Below, piece after piece: positions 10,735 to 21,441 of a stretch of 64,000 bases of DNA (positions within the stretch are counted from its first letter, which is position 1; each line of letters begins with the position of its first letter). The stretch is from contig JALMQS010000102.1 in NCBI GenBank assembly GCA_024734495.1, positions 7,284,095 through 7,348,094 on the forward strand, read 5' to 3'. This DNA is from Forficula auricularia (lineage: Eukaryota; Arthropoda; Insecta; Dermaptera; Forficulidae). Both the position numbers and the translations under genes were made by a program. Under the pieces are notes generated by a model. That model was not told the DNA's origin and did not search any database. It saw only the letters and a list, made by a program, of their open reading frames with translations.

Positions 10735-10975
10735 ACGCGGTCAATTTACAGGGATTACACTTGCTCTAAGGACTTCCTCTACATCGGCCAAGGAAGCTTA
10801 GCCGAAGACTCGCACGTATCACGTACTTCAGTATCTCTCCAGTCTCAGAGGCCCTCTCTATCCTTCGAATCTCTTTCAGTGAGAAGAGATTTTTTAAACA
10901 AGCGATGTCTGGGGCATATATACATATATATATTATTATAAGAACATTTATTTGCGTATGAAAAAAAGAAAACAA
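10735..10975. repeat. RepG copy 1 of a duplicated 250-bp unit
   Basis: The stretch from TTTACAGGGATTACACTTGC through AGGCCCTCTCTATCCTTCGA to ATTTGCGTATGAAA is almost identical to 13985-14215. The copies differ by a few substitutions and one short indel. It is more GC-rich than its surroundings. It is not recognised, and short frames in it are not convincing. Confidence 0.75.
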
Positions 10976-11041
10976 ATCAAATCTTGGTATAAAAAAACAC
11001 TATCATGATATATTCTAAATTAGGGAAATAAGGGTCTAGCA

Positions 11042-12015
11042 CAGGGGTCACTAACCTTAACTTTGGGAGCCGCAAATTTATAAAACTGTTTCAAACCGAG
11101 CCACATTGTTTTAATGTTTTATTAAAAAAAACACATTTTTTTTATTTTATAAAATATAAATGAAGTAACATATATATTTTTGCTCTACTTACTTATTCCA
11201 TTACAAATTAATTTAATTTTTGTATTATTTTTTTTAAATTTAATTATTATACAGGGTGGGGCATAAAGATCTAGCACATTTTGAAGAGATATAAATAAAT
11301 GAAAAAATTTAACTAGAAAAAAAACTAAATATATTTTTGAAAAGAAAATAAATGAAATTTTTTAAAATATATTTTAAATATTATCAGACAAAAGTGGGGA
11401 GAGTCAAAACAATTTTAGCCCTTTTGACCAAACTCAACCAAATTTTGTATACATATTCTGTGGATCCCCAGAAGGCTAGAAATGCAAATACTAACCAAAT
11501 TTTGTATACGTATTTTGGTCGAAAGGGCTAGAATTTTCATTTTTGACCCTCCCTCCATTTTTGGTGGTTAGTTTTTGAATTTCTAGCCTTCTGGGGGTCC
11601 ACAGTATATGTATACAAAATTTGGTTGATAATTTTCATTTTTGACCGTCCCCCCATTTTGGGTGGTTAGTTTTTGCATTTATAGTCTTTTTGAGGCCCAC
11701 AGAATATGTATACAAAATTTGGTTGAGTTTGGAAGAAAGGGCTAGAATTTTCATTTTTGACCCCCCCCCCCTTTATGTCTGATAATGTTTAAAATACATT
11801 AAAAAAATATATTTTTTATGTTCTTTTCAAAAATATATTCAGTTTCTTTCTAGTTAAATTTTTTCATTTTTTTTTATACCTCTTTAAAATGTGGTAGATC
11901 TTAATGCGCCACCCTGTACTTTTTGAAATCAGTATTATTCAAGAGGGTTCAAGAGCCGCACGAGATTGACTGAAGAGCCGCATGCGGCTCGCGAGCCACG
12001 TTGTGGCCACCTCTG
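11042..12015. mobile_element. Non-autonomous hAT element
   Basis: A perfect 8-bp target duplication, GTCTAGCA, sits at 11034-11041 and 12016-12023. The ends are CAGGGGTCACTAACC and, inverted, CAGAGGTGGCCACAAC, and the subterminal region has GAGCCGC repeats. An 8-bp duplication with CAGNGG ends is the hAT signature. There is no transposase. A second element is nested at 11255-11927. Confidence 0.85.
11255..11927. mobile_element. Nested Tc1/mariner-type MITE with long inverted ends
   Basis: TA sits on both sides. The ends ACAGGGTGGGGCATAAAGAT and, inverted, ACAGGGTGGCGCATTAAGAT continue as inverted arms of about 150 bp, to ATTATCAGACA. Several RepH units with GGGG or CCCC tracts lie between the arms (11400-11770). 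There is no transposase, and superfamily assignment rests on the TA target only. Confidence 0.65.
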
Positions 12016-12249
12016 GTCTAGCATTATAGGAGAAGAATAACTTTGAACTTTTTACGAGTAATTGTGAGATCTTATCATAATCTACATAGCTTTATTTATT
12101 TGCCATAAACGTTGTCCTGCGAATAATCTGCTGGTTAGCTCAATCTGATGTGTTGGAATTAAATTGCCACCAGCTCTTAATATCCGACCATGAATAGATA
12201 TTTTGAAATCAGACTTTAGAAAACAAGGATTCACTTTATTACGAAATAT

Positions 12250-12430
12250 AATTTGATAATTTATTTATTAAGATAAGGAACGAAGCTTGATGAATCCGGT
12301 GGAAAAAATAAAATAAAATAAATTAACAACCATGATGAAGATTTTTTATTTTTGAAAAATAACCATCATTCTCAAAGGATTCCATCTTCCACCGGATTCA
12401 TCAAGCCTCGTTCGTTATCTTAATAAATAA
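12250..12430. repeat. Foldback repeat
   Basis: Left arm TTATTAAGATAAGGAACGAA...TGATGAATCCGGTGGAA is mirrored by TTCCACCGGATTCATCAAGC...TTCGTTATCTTAATAA. The spacer of about 70 bp contains its own short inverted repeat. Confidence 0.7.
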
Positions 12431-12478
12431 TATAAGAATCATAAGTACTTTCCTAAATTGATAATTTATATCTATACC

Positions 12479-12790
12479 AGGGCTGTTCAATCCGTTGCTC
12501 GCGGGCCGCATGCGGCCCAGCACTGTAATGAGTGTGACCCAACATAAAATCATAAACTTCCTTAAAACATTGAGATTTATATGTAGAGATATATTTATTC
12601 TCTTTTTCGAAATATGAATGTACATTTGTACAATACGTGAAGCTTTTTTCAAGAATAAAATTCACTAAAAGCAAAATTATAAGGTCATCTATATAAGATA
12701 AAAAATTAATTAAGTTTCGAATATTTAAAAAATCTTCTTCTCATATTTTCACTTTCTAAAATATTTATTATTTCAGTAATTTATTTGCTA
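12479..12790 (+). mobile_element. hAT-type repeat, left part (CAGGGCTG family)
   Basis: It starts CAGGGCTGTTCAATCC and continues with CATAAAATCATAAACTTCCT and TTCACTAAAAGCAAAATTAT. These are shared with the complete element at 36119-38722. No right end or duplication was found, so it is truncated. Confidence 0.55.
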
Positions 12791-13047
12791 CGACACTAAT
12801 CAAGTCTATAAGTTATCATTCTAAGTACACAAGGAGAAAAGGAATTGGGGTTTTCTAGAACAATCACAATTATTATAATTGATGATTTCTCCCAAGGACT
12901 AAAACTTGTCAGGACTTGTCTTTTAGATCTTTGCATGTTCTTGCATCTCAATAGACAATGGATAGTCAGGGATTATAATATCTCTGACCCTTTTAAAAAT
13001 AATATATCATTCCTCATATTCTTCTTTAATCCCATTCGATTTAAACC

Positions 13048-13130
13048 AGGGCTGTCCAACTCGTGGCGCAATATAAAGTCATAAAATTCCTTAAAACATT
13101 GAGATTTATTTATACGATTGGATCTGAGAA
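13048..13130 (+). mobile_element. hAT-type repeat, left end only (CAGGGCTG family)
   Basis: CAGGGCTGTCCAACTC followed by ATAAAATTCCTTAAAACATTG matches the start of 12479 and 36119. The match stops after about 80 bp. Confidence 0.5.
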
Positions 13131-13261
13131 TTTCATTTATATTAATTTATTTATTTATTTTCCGAGGATCTTAATTCTCTTTTAGAATAGGTGTTGATTT
13201 TCTTTGTTTCCAAAAAATAATAACACGGTTATATTTTTTTCATTTATTTTTATTTTATTGT

Positions 13262-13310
13262 TATATCAGGACGTTTCGACATCTACATTCATGTCATCAT
13301 CAGCCTAAAA
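13262..13310 (-). ncRNA. Hammerhead-like motif, weaker stem I
   Basis: The minus strand reads CTGATGA, then T, then GACAT paired with ATGTC around an 8-base loop, then GAAACGTC. Stem II is perfect and differs in sequence from the other copies. Stem I has only one or two pairs next to the core, so this may be decayed. Confidence 0.35.
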
Positions 13311-13319
13311 ATAAAACCA

Positions 13320-13965
13320 TCCCTTCATTATTTCCAATATATATAACTTTACAAACAAATGAACACACATCACATCTTTTTTTACATTTTTTACATTCTT
13401 TCTTACATCAAAAAAGCATCAAACATACCTTGAAACAATCTTAAATTTAGTTGAATCCAATCAAATCACATTCTGTATCATCTGAATACATATTATAAGT
13501 TATTAACTATTCCTTTTCTATATTTATTATTTAATGATTTATCCGATAACACAAAGAACTTCAATTTTCCAACACACAAAGCACCAGTGAACACACATCC
13601 CGAAACATTAAATCCTCCAAAATGTATTGCCAACCCAAAAACCTTCCACCACCCCCCTAATATTTTAAAATTTCATCAAAAAACATGAAAATGTCCTTCT
13701 CTCCACACCAAGAAAAAATCCAAAATCCATTACAACACTCTAATTACGTTCGCTGATCTTATTCAATATTCCAGAATAATATCTGCTATTATTTTCTGTA
13801 TCTACCTTGAAATTCACAGTTCTTTCTAGATTTTTTCTTATAGACACTGATTCAAAGAATTTTCTTTTGAAAGTATTACTTTCCGCGTATAAAATTTTTG
13901 TGTCCTCAAATTTCAAATTCAAATTGAGATTTATGATAATTATTGACACAAATGAATTTGGCTTA
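13320..13965. other. No recognised gene or element
   Basis: Short frames of about 66-69 codons on both strands (13740-14007) have no recognisable domain. Confidence 0.4.
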
Positions 13966-13966
13966 A

Positions 13967-14225
13967 TAATGCACGCGTTTAATTTTCAGGGATTTTACTT
14001 GCTCTAAGGACCTCTACATCGGCCAAAGAAGCTTAGCCGAAGACTCGCACGTATCACGTACTTCAGTATCTCTCCAGTCTCAGAGGCCCTCTCTATCCTT
14101 CGAATCTCTTTCAGTGAGAAGAGATTTTTAAACAAGCGATGCCTGGGGCATATATACATATATATATATGATTATAAGAACATTTATTTGCGTATGAAAT
14201 AAAAGAAAACAAAAAAACAAACAAA
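13967..14225. repeat. RepG copy 2
   Basis: This is the near-identical partner of 10735-10975 in the same orientation, about 3.2 kb away. It has a 3-bp deletion in AGGACCTCTACATCGG relative to copy 1. The high identity points to recent duplication or a young mobile unit. Confidence 0.75.
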
Positions 14226-14730
14226 CAAATAAAAGAAAATAACAAAAACAGCATTTCGCGAGAGATATGATCTTTATTTTATGGTTCAACGTTTATGATA
14301 TTTTTTTACATAAAGGGTAGGTAAACAGCCATGCCATAAATGAAAAAAGAACCTTTTAAAGGTGATTAAATTACTATTGATGATTTTATCTCAGAAATTA
14401 CTTACTTTTTTTTTAAAAAAAGATAAAATTATTTATTTTGGAGTAATTTTCATTTTAGTGATTTTATTTTAATGTAAAAGCTTGCGAGTTTTTGGAATTT
14501 TTGATAAATATAAAATTTTTTTAAATTTCAGTTTCGCTGGCATCTCAATTTAACATAAAATAATATACCATTTCTGGCATTGTTTTTACACGCTTTATAT
14601 TAGCTCCACCTGTATGTATGTATGAATGTATGTATTTATCTATGAATCAATGTGACTTTTGTTCTGTTAAATCCCTCAAACATTTCTCTATAAAAATATT
14701 TGTTTTACCTACTCAATTTAAATGATTTTT
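14226..14730. other. AT-rich sequence with a short GTAT-type microsatellite
   Basis: A degenerate (TGTA)n tract lies at about 14609-14635. No gene was seen. Confidence 0.4.
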
Positions 14731-14731
14731 T

Positions 14732-14858
14732 TTTTTTTAGCTTTTCGGCATTTCTAGTCATTAGCCAATTTACGGTACAACTTAAAATTTATTTTTAAAA
14801 TTTGTCTCTACCCCGGGGTCAGATTTTAGCCGGATGCCTCGAGTCGGATTCGAACAAA
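14732..14858 (-). mobile_element. tRNA-derived SINE, 3' part
   Basis: This is homologous to the SINE at 39259-39443. Reading the minus strand, it begins within the B-box (GTTCGAATCCGACTCGAGGC), passes TCTGACCCCGGGGTAGA and ends with CGAAAAGC and an A-run. The A-box half is missing. Confidence 0.65.
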
Positions 14859-14959
14859 TGAAATTATTTAAAAATAATAAAAATAATAACATTTCATTCT
14901 GTTAAATTCCGCAAACTTTTCTTTATAAAAATAAATAAGACTAAAAAGTAAAAAAATAT

Positions 14960-15178
14960 ATTATATTAAAAAAAAAAAACAACTAAAAAACACGATTCTA
15001 AAAAGCACACAATAATGTAATACTTAATCCAAAAAGCGTGGGGCACTTTATGTCAAATTAATTAAAAGTTACTGGGCCTCACCACACTTTTTGATTAATT
15101 ATTACATTATTTTGTTCTTTTTAGAATCGTGTTTTTTAGTTTTTTTTTTTTTTTTTTAATATAATTTATTTCTTATAA
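14960..15178. repeat. Foldback MITE-like repeat
   Basis: AAACACGATTCTAAAAAGCA...AATAATGTAATACTTAATC is mirrored by GATTAATTATTACATTATTT...TTTTAGAATCGTGTTTTTTA. Arms are about 75-90 bp with outer A and T runs. Confidence 0.7.
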
Positions 15179-15514
15179 ATTTAACATATTTAATATCATC
15201 TTAGTTACTGGCTTATCAACTTATAATTTATTTTTCCTAAAATAAATTTTGAATGATTTGTTTTTCAGTTTAAAATGATAATTCCAGCTGGGAGGTTAGT
15301 CTTTAGGTTAGTATAATGTTTTAAAGTGTGGCCGAATTTTTTCGTACAACTAGCACAAATACATTAGTGAATTTTTCAGAGATAATGAAGATTATGGGAT
15401 TATGGGTTGAAGTTAGGTGAAAATTCAATAAATAAATTTGCCAAGTATGTAACGGCACCTCGTAGAAGCCCTAAGCCAATCCAAAGATGGAAACGCCAGC
15501 AATGCAAGAGTGGT

Positions 15515-16150
15515 CATTGTTTTGGGTATTTTCGAATTTTTACGCTGACAGAGGCTCATATGGTTCGAAATAAATAAAAAAAATATCCCCCAAGTTTCAA
15601 GTCTCTATCTCCATTTTAACATCTGTTGCACAGTAATGCAAGTTTCCCTTCTAAATAACGTGTGGTTTTTGGCATTGAAATATTAATTTTTTATTCTGGC
15701 CAAAGTAATGTCACAAAATTTGAATCACTGTAGACTTTATCATTATAATAGTAGCTATCATTCAGAATTTTTACAGATTTTTAACTATTATAATTTTGGT
15801 GTTACAGCAAGATAAAATACTGCTATATATCTTAGGCTTGGTAAGTTATAGACTCCAAAATAATAATAGCTAAAAATCTGTAAAAATTCCGAGAGATAGC
15901 TACTATTTTTAAGGATAAGGTCTACAGAGTTTCAAATTTTTTGAACCATTTCTTTGGCCGGAATAAAAAATTGATGGTTCAATGCCAAAAACCCCATGTT
16001 ATTTAGATGGGAAACGTGCATCGCTGTGCGGCACAGGTTAAAATTGAGATAAGAGACTTGAACTTGGGGGATATTTTTTTTATTTAATTCAAACCATATA
16101 AGTCTATGTCAGGGTAAAAATGCGAAAATAACCAAAATAAGGACCACCCT
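15515..16150. repeat. Foldback element of about 630 bp
   Basis: Outer arms (15520-15710 and 15950-16140) mirror each other through GGTCATTGTTTTGGGTATTT...CAAAATAAGGACCACC and a shared block reading TTTTTATTCTGGCCAAAG. The inner section forms another inverted pair (ATAGTAGCTATC...GATAGCTACTAT). A single arm lies at 2545-2766. Confidence 0.75.
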
Positions 16151-16204
16151 AGGGGTTATACCCCGGGACATGAAAGATGAGCCGCATGCACGAATTGTTA
16201 AAAA

Positions 16205-16783
16205 AAAGTGCGGTATATTTTCCAACTAAAGAAGAAATATTCCACTATACTTTGGAGAATTTGATGACGTAAGGATTGTATTGGATTGCACAGAAATACA
16301 TATCCAAAAAAAAGAACTATGCTGTCAACAAGGTACATATTCTCGTTACAAGAGTGATTTCACAATCAAAATCATGACTGGAGTCACTCCTGGAGGTATC
16401 ATATAATTTGTTAGCAAAAGTGGTAAAATTTCTAATGATGCTATTTTTGAACAGTCGAATATATTAGATTTGATAGAAAAAGGAGATGCGATAATGGTTG
16501 ATAAAGGTTTTAGAGTAGACAAATTATGTAAAAAAGATATTAAACTTATTCGACCGCGATTCAAAGGAGAAAAAAAAATGAATTTTAAAATGAACTAGCT
16601 CGAATGAGTGCAATATCAAGAGTTCATATTGAAAATTCAAATCAGAGATTAAAAGTTTTCAAAGTTTTAGGATCAAATACGCCAAGTGGTTTAGTTGCCC
16701 ATGCTGACAAAATAATAACTGTATTAGCCGCGATAGTAAATATGAGCTTACCAATTTTAAACATCGACAAGTTTCACTGTTAA
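16205..16783 (+). pseudogene. DDE_Tnp_4-type transposase remnant (PIF/Harbinger- or ISL2EU-like)
   Basis: The reading frame around 16250-16620 gives VLDCTEIHIQ, then YSRYKSDFTIKIMTGVTPGG, an in-frame TAA at 16406, and MVDKGFR. A one-base insertion near 16590 moves the frame to NELARMSAISRVHIENSNQR. It then reaches PSGLVAHADKI and a stop at 16781. LDCTEI and MVDKGFR look like the first two acidic positions of the DDE_Tnp_4 nuclease, and the R.H.E block of that family appears as RVHIENSNQR. The copy is dead, with a stop and a frameshift, and the N-terminal half is not readable. No terminal repeats were identified. Confidence 0.65.
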
Positions 16784-16984
16784 TTTATTCTTTGTTTAAT
16801 AACATTCACAATAATTTAAATATCTAATAAATTAATTTTAGTATGAGTTGTAATAAAATAAATAATTGAATTGTTTTATTAAATGCAATTTATTGTTTCA
16901 AAACAATTATTACCCATCAATTAAATAAAGATTCAATACATTTTGCAACAAACAACAATAATAATTTATTTAAAATAATTTTCA

Positions 16985-17521
16985 TAAAAAAAAATAAAAC
17001 CGACTTCAAAAATATTAAATGAAACAAATAAAATAATAATAACTTAAAAATCAAATAAAATACACTAAAAGTTATAAAATAATTATCTTATTTAATTACA
17101 ACTAAACGACGAAATATTAACATGAAATTACTTTTTGAAGTCGGTGCCAAACATATTCATTTTATGAATCTCACTCAACGGATCTTACTTAGTACGTTTG
17201 GCGGGTACCCTCGCTTATATAGTTTGTTTGGCATCGACTTCAAAAAGTAATTTCATGTTAATATTTCGTCGTTTAGTTGTAACTAAATAAGATAATTATT
17301 TTATACCTTTTAGTGTATTTTATTTTATTTTAAGTTATTATTATTTTATTTGTTGCATTTAATTTTTTTGAAGACGGTTTTATTTTTTTATAAAAATTAT
17401 TTTTATTTTTCTCTTTTTAGTGATGTTATTAATAGTGACTTAATATAATATCTTGAATGCATCTCGTAAGAGAAAGCGTTGGGTGAATGAATCAGAAAAT
17501 GATAATAAAATTCAATTCATA
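16985..17521. repeat. RepB copy (foldback part plus exon-like segment), cut by a mariner
   Basis: Arms AAACCGACTTCAAAAATATT...CTTTTTGAAGTCGGTGCC and GGCATCGACTTCAAAAAGTA...GAAGACGGTTTT mirror each other. The TCTTTTTAGTGATGTTATTA block follows. The mariner at 17522 entered a TA in this last block. Confidence 0.75.
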
Positions 17522-18702
17522 TACGAGGTGTGTTCAAAGGAAAAGGTGAATTTTGAATTTTCGCGGGCTGTATACATTCGATTATCGAATTTTTTTTCAT
17601 TATGTTGGTACACATGTGTTAGTCATATGTTGGCATTATCGGCCCATTTGGATTAGTAGTTTGTTGTTGTTCTGTGTTCTTCGATTTTTGACTTTTGAAA
17701 AAAATTGATCAAAGATTATATATTAAATTTTACGTTAAAAATGGAATAAAGTGCTCCAAGGCACTTGAAATGTTGACTGTGGCATTCGGCGAGTCCACTT
17801 TGTCTCAAAAAGGTGTTAATAAGTGGTACAAGCGCTTTACAGAAGGCCGAGATGATGTTGATGACGATGAGCATCCTGGAGTTGCAACCATGTCATCAAG
17901 TGAAGAAAACATTGAAACAGTGACAAAAATTGTTTTGGAAAATCGTCGAATCACTATTATGGAAGTTGCAGAGGATGTTTGCATATCAATCGGCTCATGC
18001 CATGCAATTTTCTCTAATGTTTTGGGCATGAAACGTGTGGCAGCGAAGTTTGTTCCAAAATTGCCAAATTTTGAGCAAAAGCAACATCGCATTAATATCG
18101 CTCAGGAGTTGTTGAATGACGTCAACGACGATCCAGATTTGCTCAAAAGGGTCATAACTGGTGATGAAACGTGGGTAAATGGTAATGATGTCGAAACCAA
18201 GGTCCAATCATCCCAATGGAAGCGGCCAGATGAGCCAAGACCGAAAAAAGCACGCCAAGTTCTATCAAATGTGAAGGTTTTGCTCACTGTTTTCTTCGAT
18301 TACAATAGCGTGGTGCATCATGGGTTCTTGCCAACAGGTCGTACGGTTAATAAGGAATACAACGTTTGCGTGGAGCAATACGGCTCAAACGATTGGAATT
18401 GAGGAAAAAAATCATGGATTCTGCATCATGATAATGCACCAGCTCACACATCAATTCTTGTTCGTGATTTTTTGGCCAAAAACAACACCCTAATCATGCT
18501 TCAACCAGCTTATTCACCAGATTTGGCTCCCTGCGACTTTTCCTATTCCCAAAACTGAAGAGACCAATGAAAGGAAAGCGTTTTGCCACAATTGATGAGA
18601 TAAAGTCAGAATCGAAGAACGAGCTGATGGCCACACCGAAAAGCGCGTTTCAGAAGTGCTTCGAGGATTGGAAGAATAATAATACATAATATCACTTTTT
18701 GT
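17522..18702 (+). mobile_element. Mariner element, right end lost
   Basis: It begins TACGAGGTGTGTTCAAAGG next to a TA target inside RepB. It encodes the pseudogene at 17695-18689. The matching inverted right end is absent. After 18700 the sequence becomes a different hAT-like repeat. Confidence 0.75.
17695..18689 (+). pseudogene. Mariner transposase pseudogene (DD34D)
   Basis: The first 235 codons are open. They show the helix-turn-helix DNA-binding region (ESTLSQKGVNKWYKRF near residue 33), an MKRVAAKFVPKLP linker and the first catalytic Asp in ITGDETWV (about residue 157). A TGA stops the frame at 18400. The C-terminal half continues in frame with HHDNAPAHTS (second Asp) and YSPDLAPCDF (third Asp, 34 residues on). 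Just after this a missing T shifts the frame before KLKRP. The expected start codon is TTG, not ATG. Length and motifs match ordinary mariner transposases of about 345 residues. It cannot make active protein, and host domestication is not suggested. Confidence 0.85.
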
Positions 18703-18945
18703 AAGTATGTAGGTATGTATTTACATATTCGAGAAGCTATTTTCAAGTATACAATTTACGAAATGTAAAATAGAAGCTCACTATAAGCTAAAACAATAAT
18801 AAAGTCCTTATTTCTACATTATTAACTATCTTTTTTGAATATCAAATATCAATAGAATTATAATATTTTATCCGCGGCCGGAGACAATTTTTTTTCTTCA
18901 AATGTGGCCCATGTAAGCCAAATGGTTGGATATCCCTGATGTGTA
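18703..18945 (-). mobile_element. hAT-type repeat, right end (CAGGGNTGTCC family)
   Basis: It ends AAATGGTTGGATATCCCTG, the inverse of the CAGGG(C/G)TGTCCAACC terminus, and carries GCGGCC and TGTGGCCCATG blocks like 38660-38722. No left end is present. Confidence 0.5.
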
Positions 18946-19079
18946 TCTTTATTTTATATTTAGATAATTTACGAAAGTGCTACAACTTTGATGCAAGCCC
19001 TAGGCGCCATCTTAGATTGGTACGCCCTTGATTATAGTTCAGAAGAAGTATCAATAAACATAGGAAACATTATATTTTA

Positions 19080-19144
19080 AAAAATTGAAGGAGACAATAA
19101 AAGAGTGTGTCTTCTGCTGGAATTATAAATTTCATTTATTATCG
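19080..19144. repeat. RepC fragment
   Basis: GAAGGAGACAATAAAAGAGT...CTGGAATTATAAATTTCATT matches the start of the RepC copies at 44200 and 45370. It is cut off before the hammerhead-like core by the mariner remnant. Confidence 0.7.
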
Positions 19145-19183
19145 TATTTATTATCCGCCAACAGATTGCACCAAAGAGGAGCA

Positions 19184-19806
19184 ATGAGGAGTGGTCAGAT
19201 TTTTGTGGCCAGAGGATGTGAAAGGTGCTGAAACTCACCGGAAACTTTTGTCACAATGCGGGGAAAGTTCTTTATCTCCTAAAAGCGTTTTTTATGGATC
19301 GAAATGTTTAAAAGTGGCCGAACGAGCGTAACACAAAAAGAGGGAGCTGGACGACCGTCCACTTCGACCACTGACGACAATATTCAGCATGCTCAAGAGA
19401 TGATTACAGCAGATAGACGAGTTACCATAGCAAAGGTAGCATCTTCTTTAAAAATTAGTTACGGTTCTGCCTATCACATTATCCACGACGAACTTAAATT
19501 TAGTCAAGTGTGTGCGCGATGGGTATCACGAATGCTTACCGCAGCAAACAAAACCAAACGTTTGGACATCTGCCAACGACCCTGGAACACCCTCCCTACA
19601 GCCTCGCTCCCTCAGACTTTCATCTCTTTGGACCGCTCAAGGAAGCTTTGAGGGGTCGTCGATTTGCCTCAGACATGGACGTTCGGGATGCGGTGCAAAA
19701 GTGGCTTCATGACCAACCGAAAACCTTCTAACAGGAAGGCATCCGGAAGCTTATAGCTCGCTAGACCAAGTGCATTGCTAAAGATGGAGACTATATCGAA
19801 AAATAA
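19184..19806 (+). pseudogene. Mariner transposase with large internal deletion
   Basis: After a frame-disrupted start (ATG at 19184), the frame from about 19300 gives FKSGRTSV, GAGRPSTSTTDDN, ADRRVTIAKVASSLKISYGS and KTKRLDICQR. Those are the DNA-binding half of a mariner transposase. The sequence then jumps directly to TLEHPPYSLAPSDFHLFGPL and PLKEALRGRRFAS, and ends KDGDYIEK at 19806. About 130 residues with the first two catalytic Asp residues are missing. The PDLAP motif has also lost its Asp (PPYSLAPSDF). The right end CTTATCCTCGTA lies at 19874-19885. This is a different mariner lineage from the copy at 17522. Confidence 0.8.
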
Positions 19807-19885
19807 TGTATCTGTTGCACACCTATCTTAGTTTAATAAAGTTGTAGAACAAAAAGTGTAAGCAATTTTTGACTTATCCTCGTAT

Positions 19886-20828
19886 AATAGGGCCCGTATT
19901 CCTAAAAACACTCTACTTATACGAAAATACATAGTATATTGAGCTGATATTTGATATATTCTTCTATCCTATCATTCTCTCTCTGCTGTTAAAACTTCAC
20001 ATTTTCACGACACCCTTCTATTTTCCATATATATTAAAAATTCTTTAAAACCTAAATTTTTATTTTCCATTTTACTCGAAATCAATATATAGTCCGAAAA
20101 GCTACTAAATATCCAGCATTGTCTATAAGGAGAAAAGTTTGCCGTTAAATACAATAAAATCGTAACATATATTGTATATAAAATGTTCAACTTTATCCAA
20201 TATCATTGGTCCATGTCATGCATGCCATTAACGCCTCGGAGGTATGAAAAATCGGGTTGGTTGGCAACGACAACACATACTATGGGCGATTTAAGGGGTG
20301 CAGGGGACTAAAAAGAGCTTTATCAATTGGATAGAAGTGGACCCTATTGAATAGATCACCTGGACGATGGGATGGCATCGACATACAAAGTCTCATTAAA
20401 ACAAATGAGCCGTTCAAAGAACATATCACTCACCATGCAAACACGGACAAACACAGTGGGACACAAAGTGAACGGACTATATTAACACATGCAACTCCGG
20501 TGAGCAAGCTCATTTCGTCACATAATGTCCTATTAGCTAGATGTTCACATTTGCAAGAAACACTTTTTTTATATAATATTAGCACAGTTCAAATTAAACT
20601 TTTAAATTATTCTAGTATAGTTATTTTTTTTCAAAGCAAAACAATATCAAAGAAGAAAATTGGAGGAAATGAAAATTTTTCAAGACTTGTTACGCTTTCT
20701 GTAAAATTAGTAGTTTTTATTATTTTTCGTCATTGTTTCCATTGCAACGGAACTGTTGAATATCGAAAAAAAAATTCTTTAAGAAAATTTGATAAAAAAT
20801 ACAATTTAATCTAAAGTAAAACTAGTCT
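19886..20828. other. No recognised element; one 155-codon frame of unknown status
   Basis: The + frame at 20347-20814 starts with a non-ATG codon, shows no known domain and turns into AT-rich sequence. It is listed only so that the stretch is described. Confidence 0.3.
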
Positions 20829-21365
20829 CAATATCTGGTAATTATTAAATTGATTTATATAATTTTCTAATTAATATATTAAGAGAATAATTAACATATT
20901 AAAGATAATTGTTTTGATCGCGTTTTTTAAGCAAGATATATATATATATATATACATATATATACATGTTAACAGATCGAGTGCGCTGGACTGGAGGATT
21001 GAATATATAACATCTCAGATTACAAATCCATTTGGTGATCCATATCAGTGTTTGATATAAAAGCGTAATTCGAGGCTAATCGCTAAATGATACTGGATTA
21101 TAGCTAGATGGATCACATCTTTTTCATTCTCTCTTGGCCCAGACTTAAGATTTCAGCAGACTCCAATAGCCTCAACAAGCAGTAGTCTCGCGATATATAT
21201 ATCTTGCTTAAAAACGCGATCAAAAACAATTATCTTTAATATGTTAATTATTCTTTAATATATTAATCAGAAAATCATTTAAATTCATTATTTCAACATA
21301 GAAATATATAAATTCGGATATTATTTTCACTTAATATCTGACAAAAAATTCGCGATTAAAATCAC
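20829..21365. repeat. Foldback element, RepD-related
   Basis: The left arm (20829-20950) contains AATTGTTTTGATCGCGTTTT and AAGCAAGATATATATATA. The right arm (21194-21300) mirrors it with few differences. RepD sequence (AAATTCGGATATTATTTTCA) continues to about 21365. The 240-bp spacer is not recognised. Confidence 0.7.
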
Positions 21366-21441
21366 ATGGAAACTTATGATTTATTAAAATTGATATTTGA
21401 TAATTTATATATATATATATATATTCTTCATATGGCATTAG

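Noticed and set aside
12250..12430. Hammerhead motif in the TTGATGAATCCGG foldback
   Set aside because: It has a TTGATGA-like string but no GAAA box in the right place and no stem II of the needed form. It is a plain foldback.
17695..18402. Mariner frame as a domesticated host gene (SETMAR-like)
   Set aside because: It has an in-frame stop, a later frameshift, a mutated start codon, and lies in ordinary mariner and RepB sequence. There is no SET or other host domain.
20347..20814. 155-codon frame on the + strand
   Set aside because: No ATG start, no recognisable domain, AT-driven composition in its second half, and no supporting splice structure.
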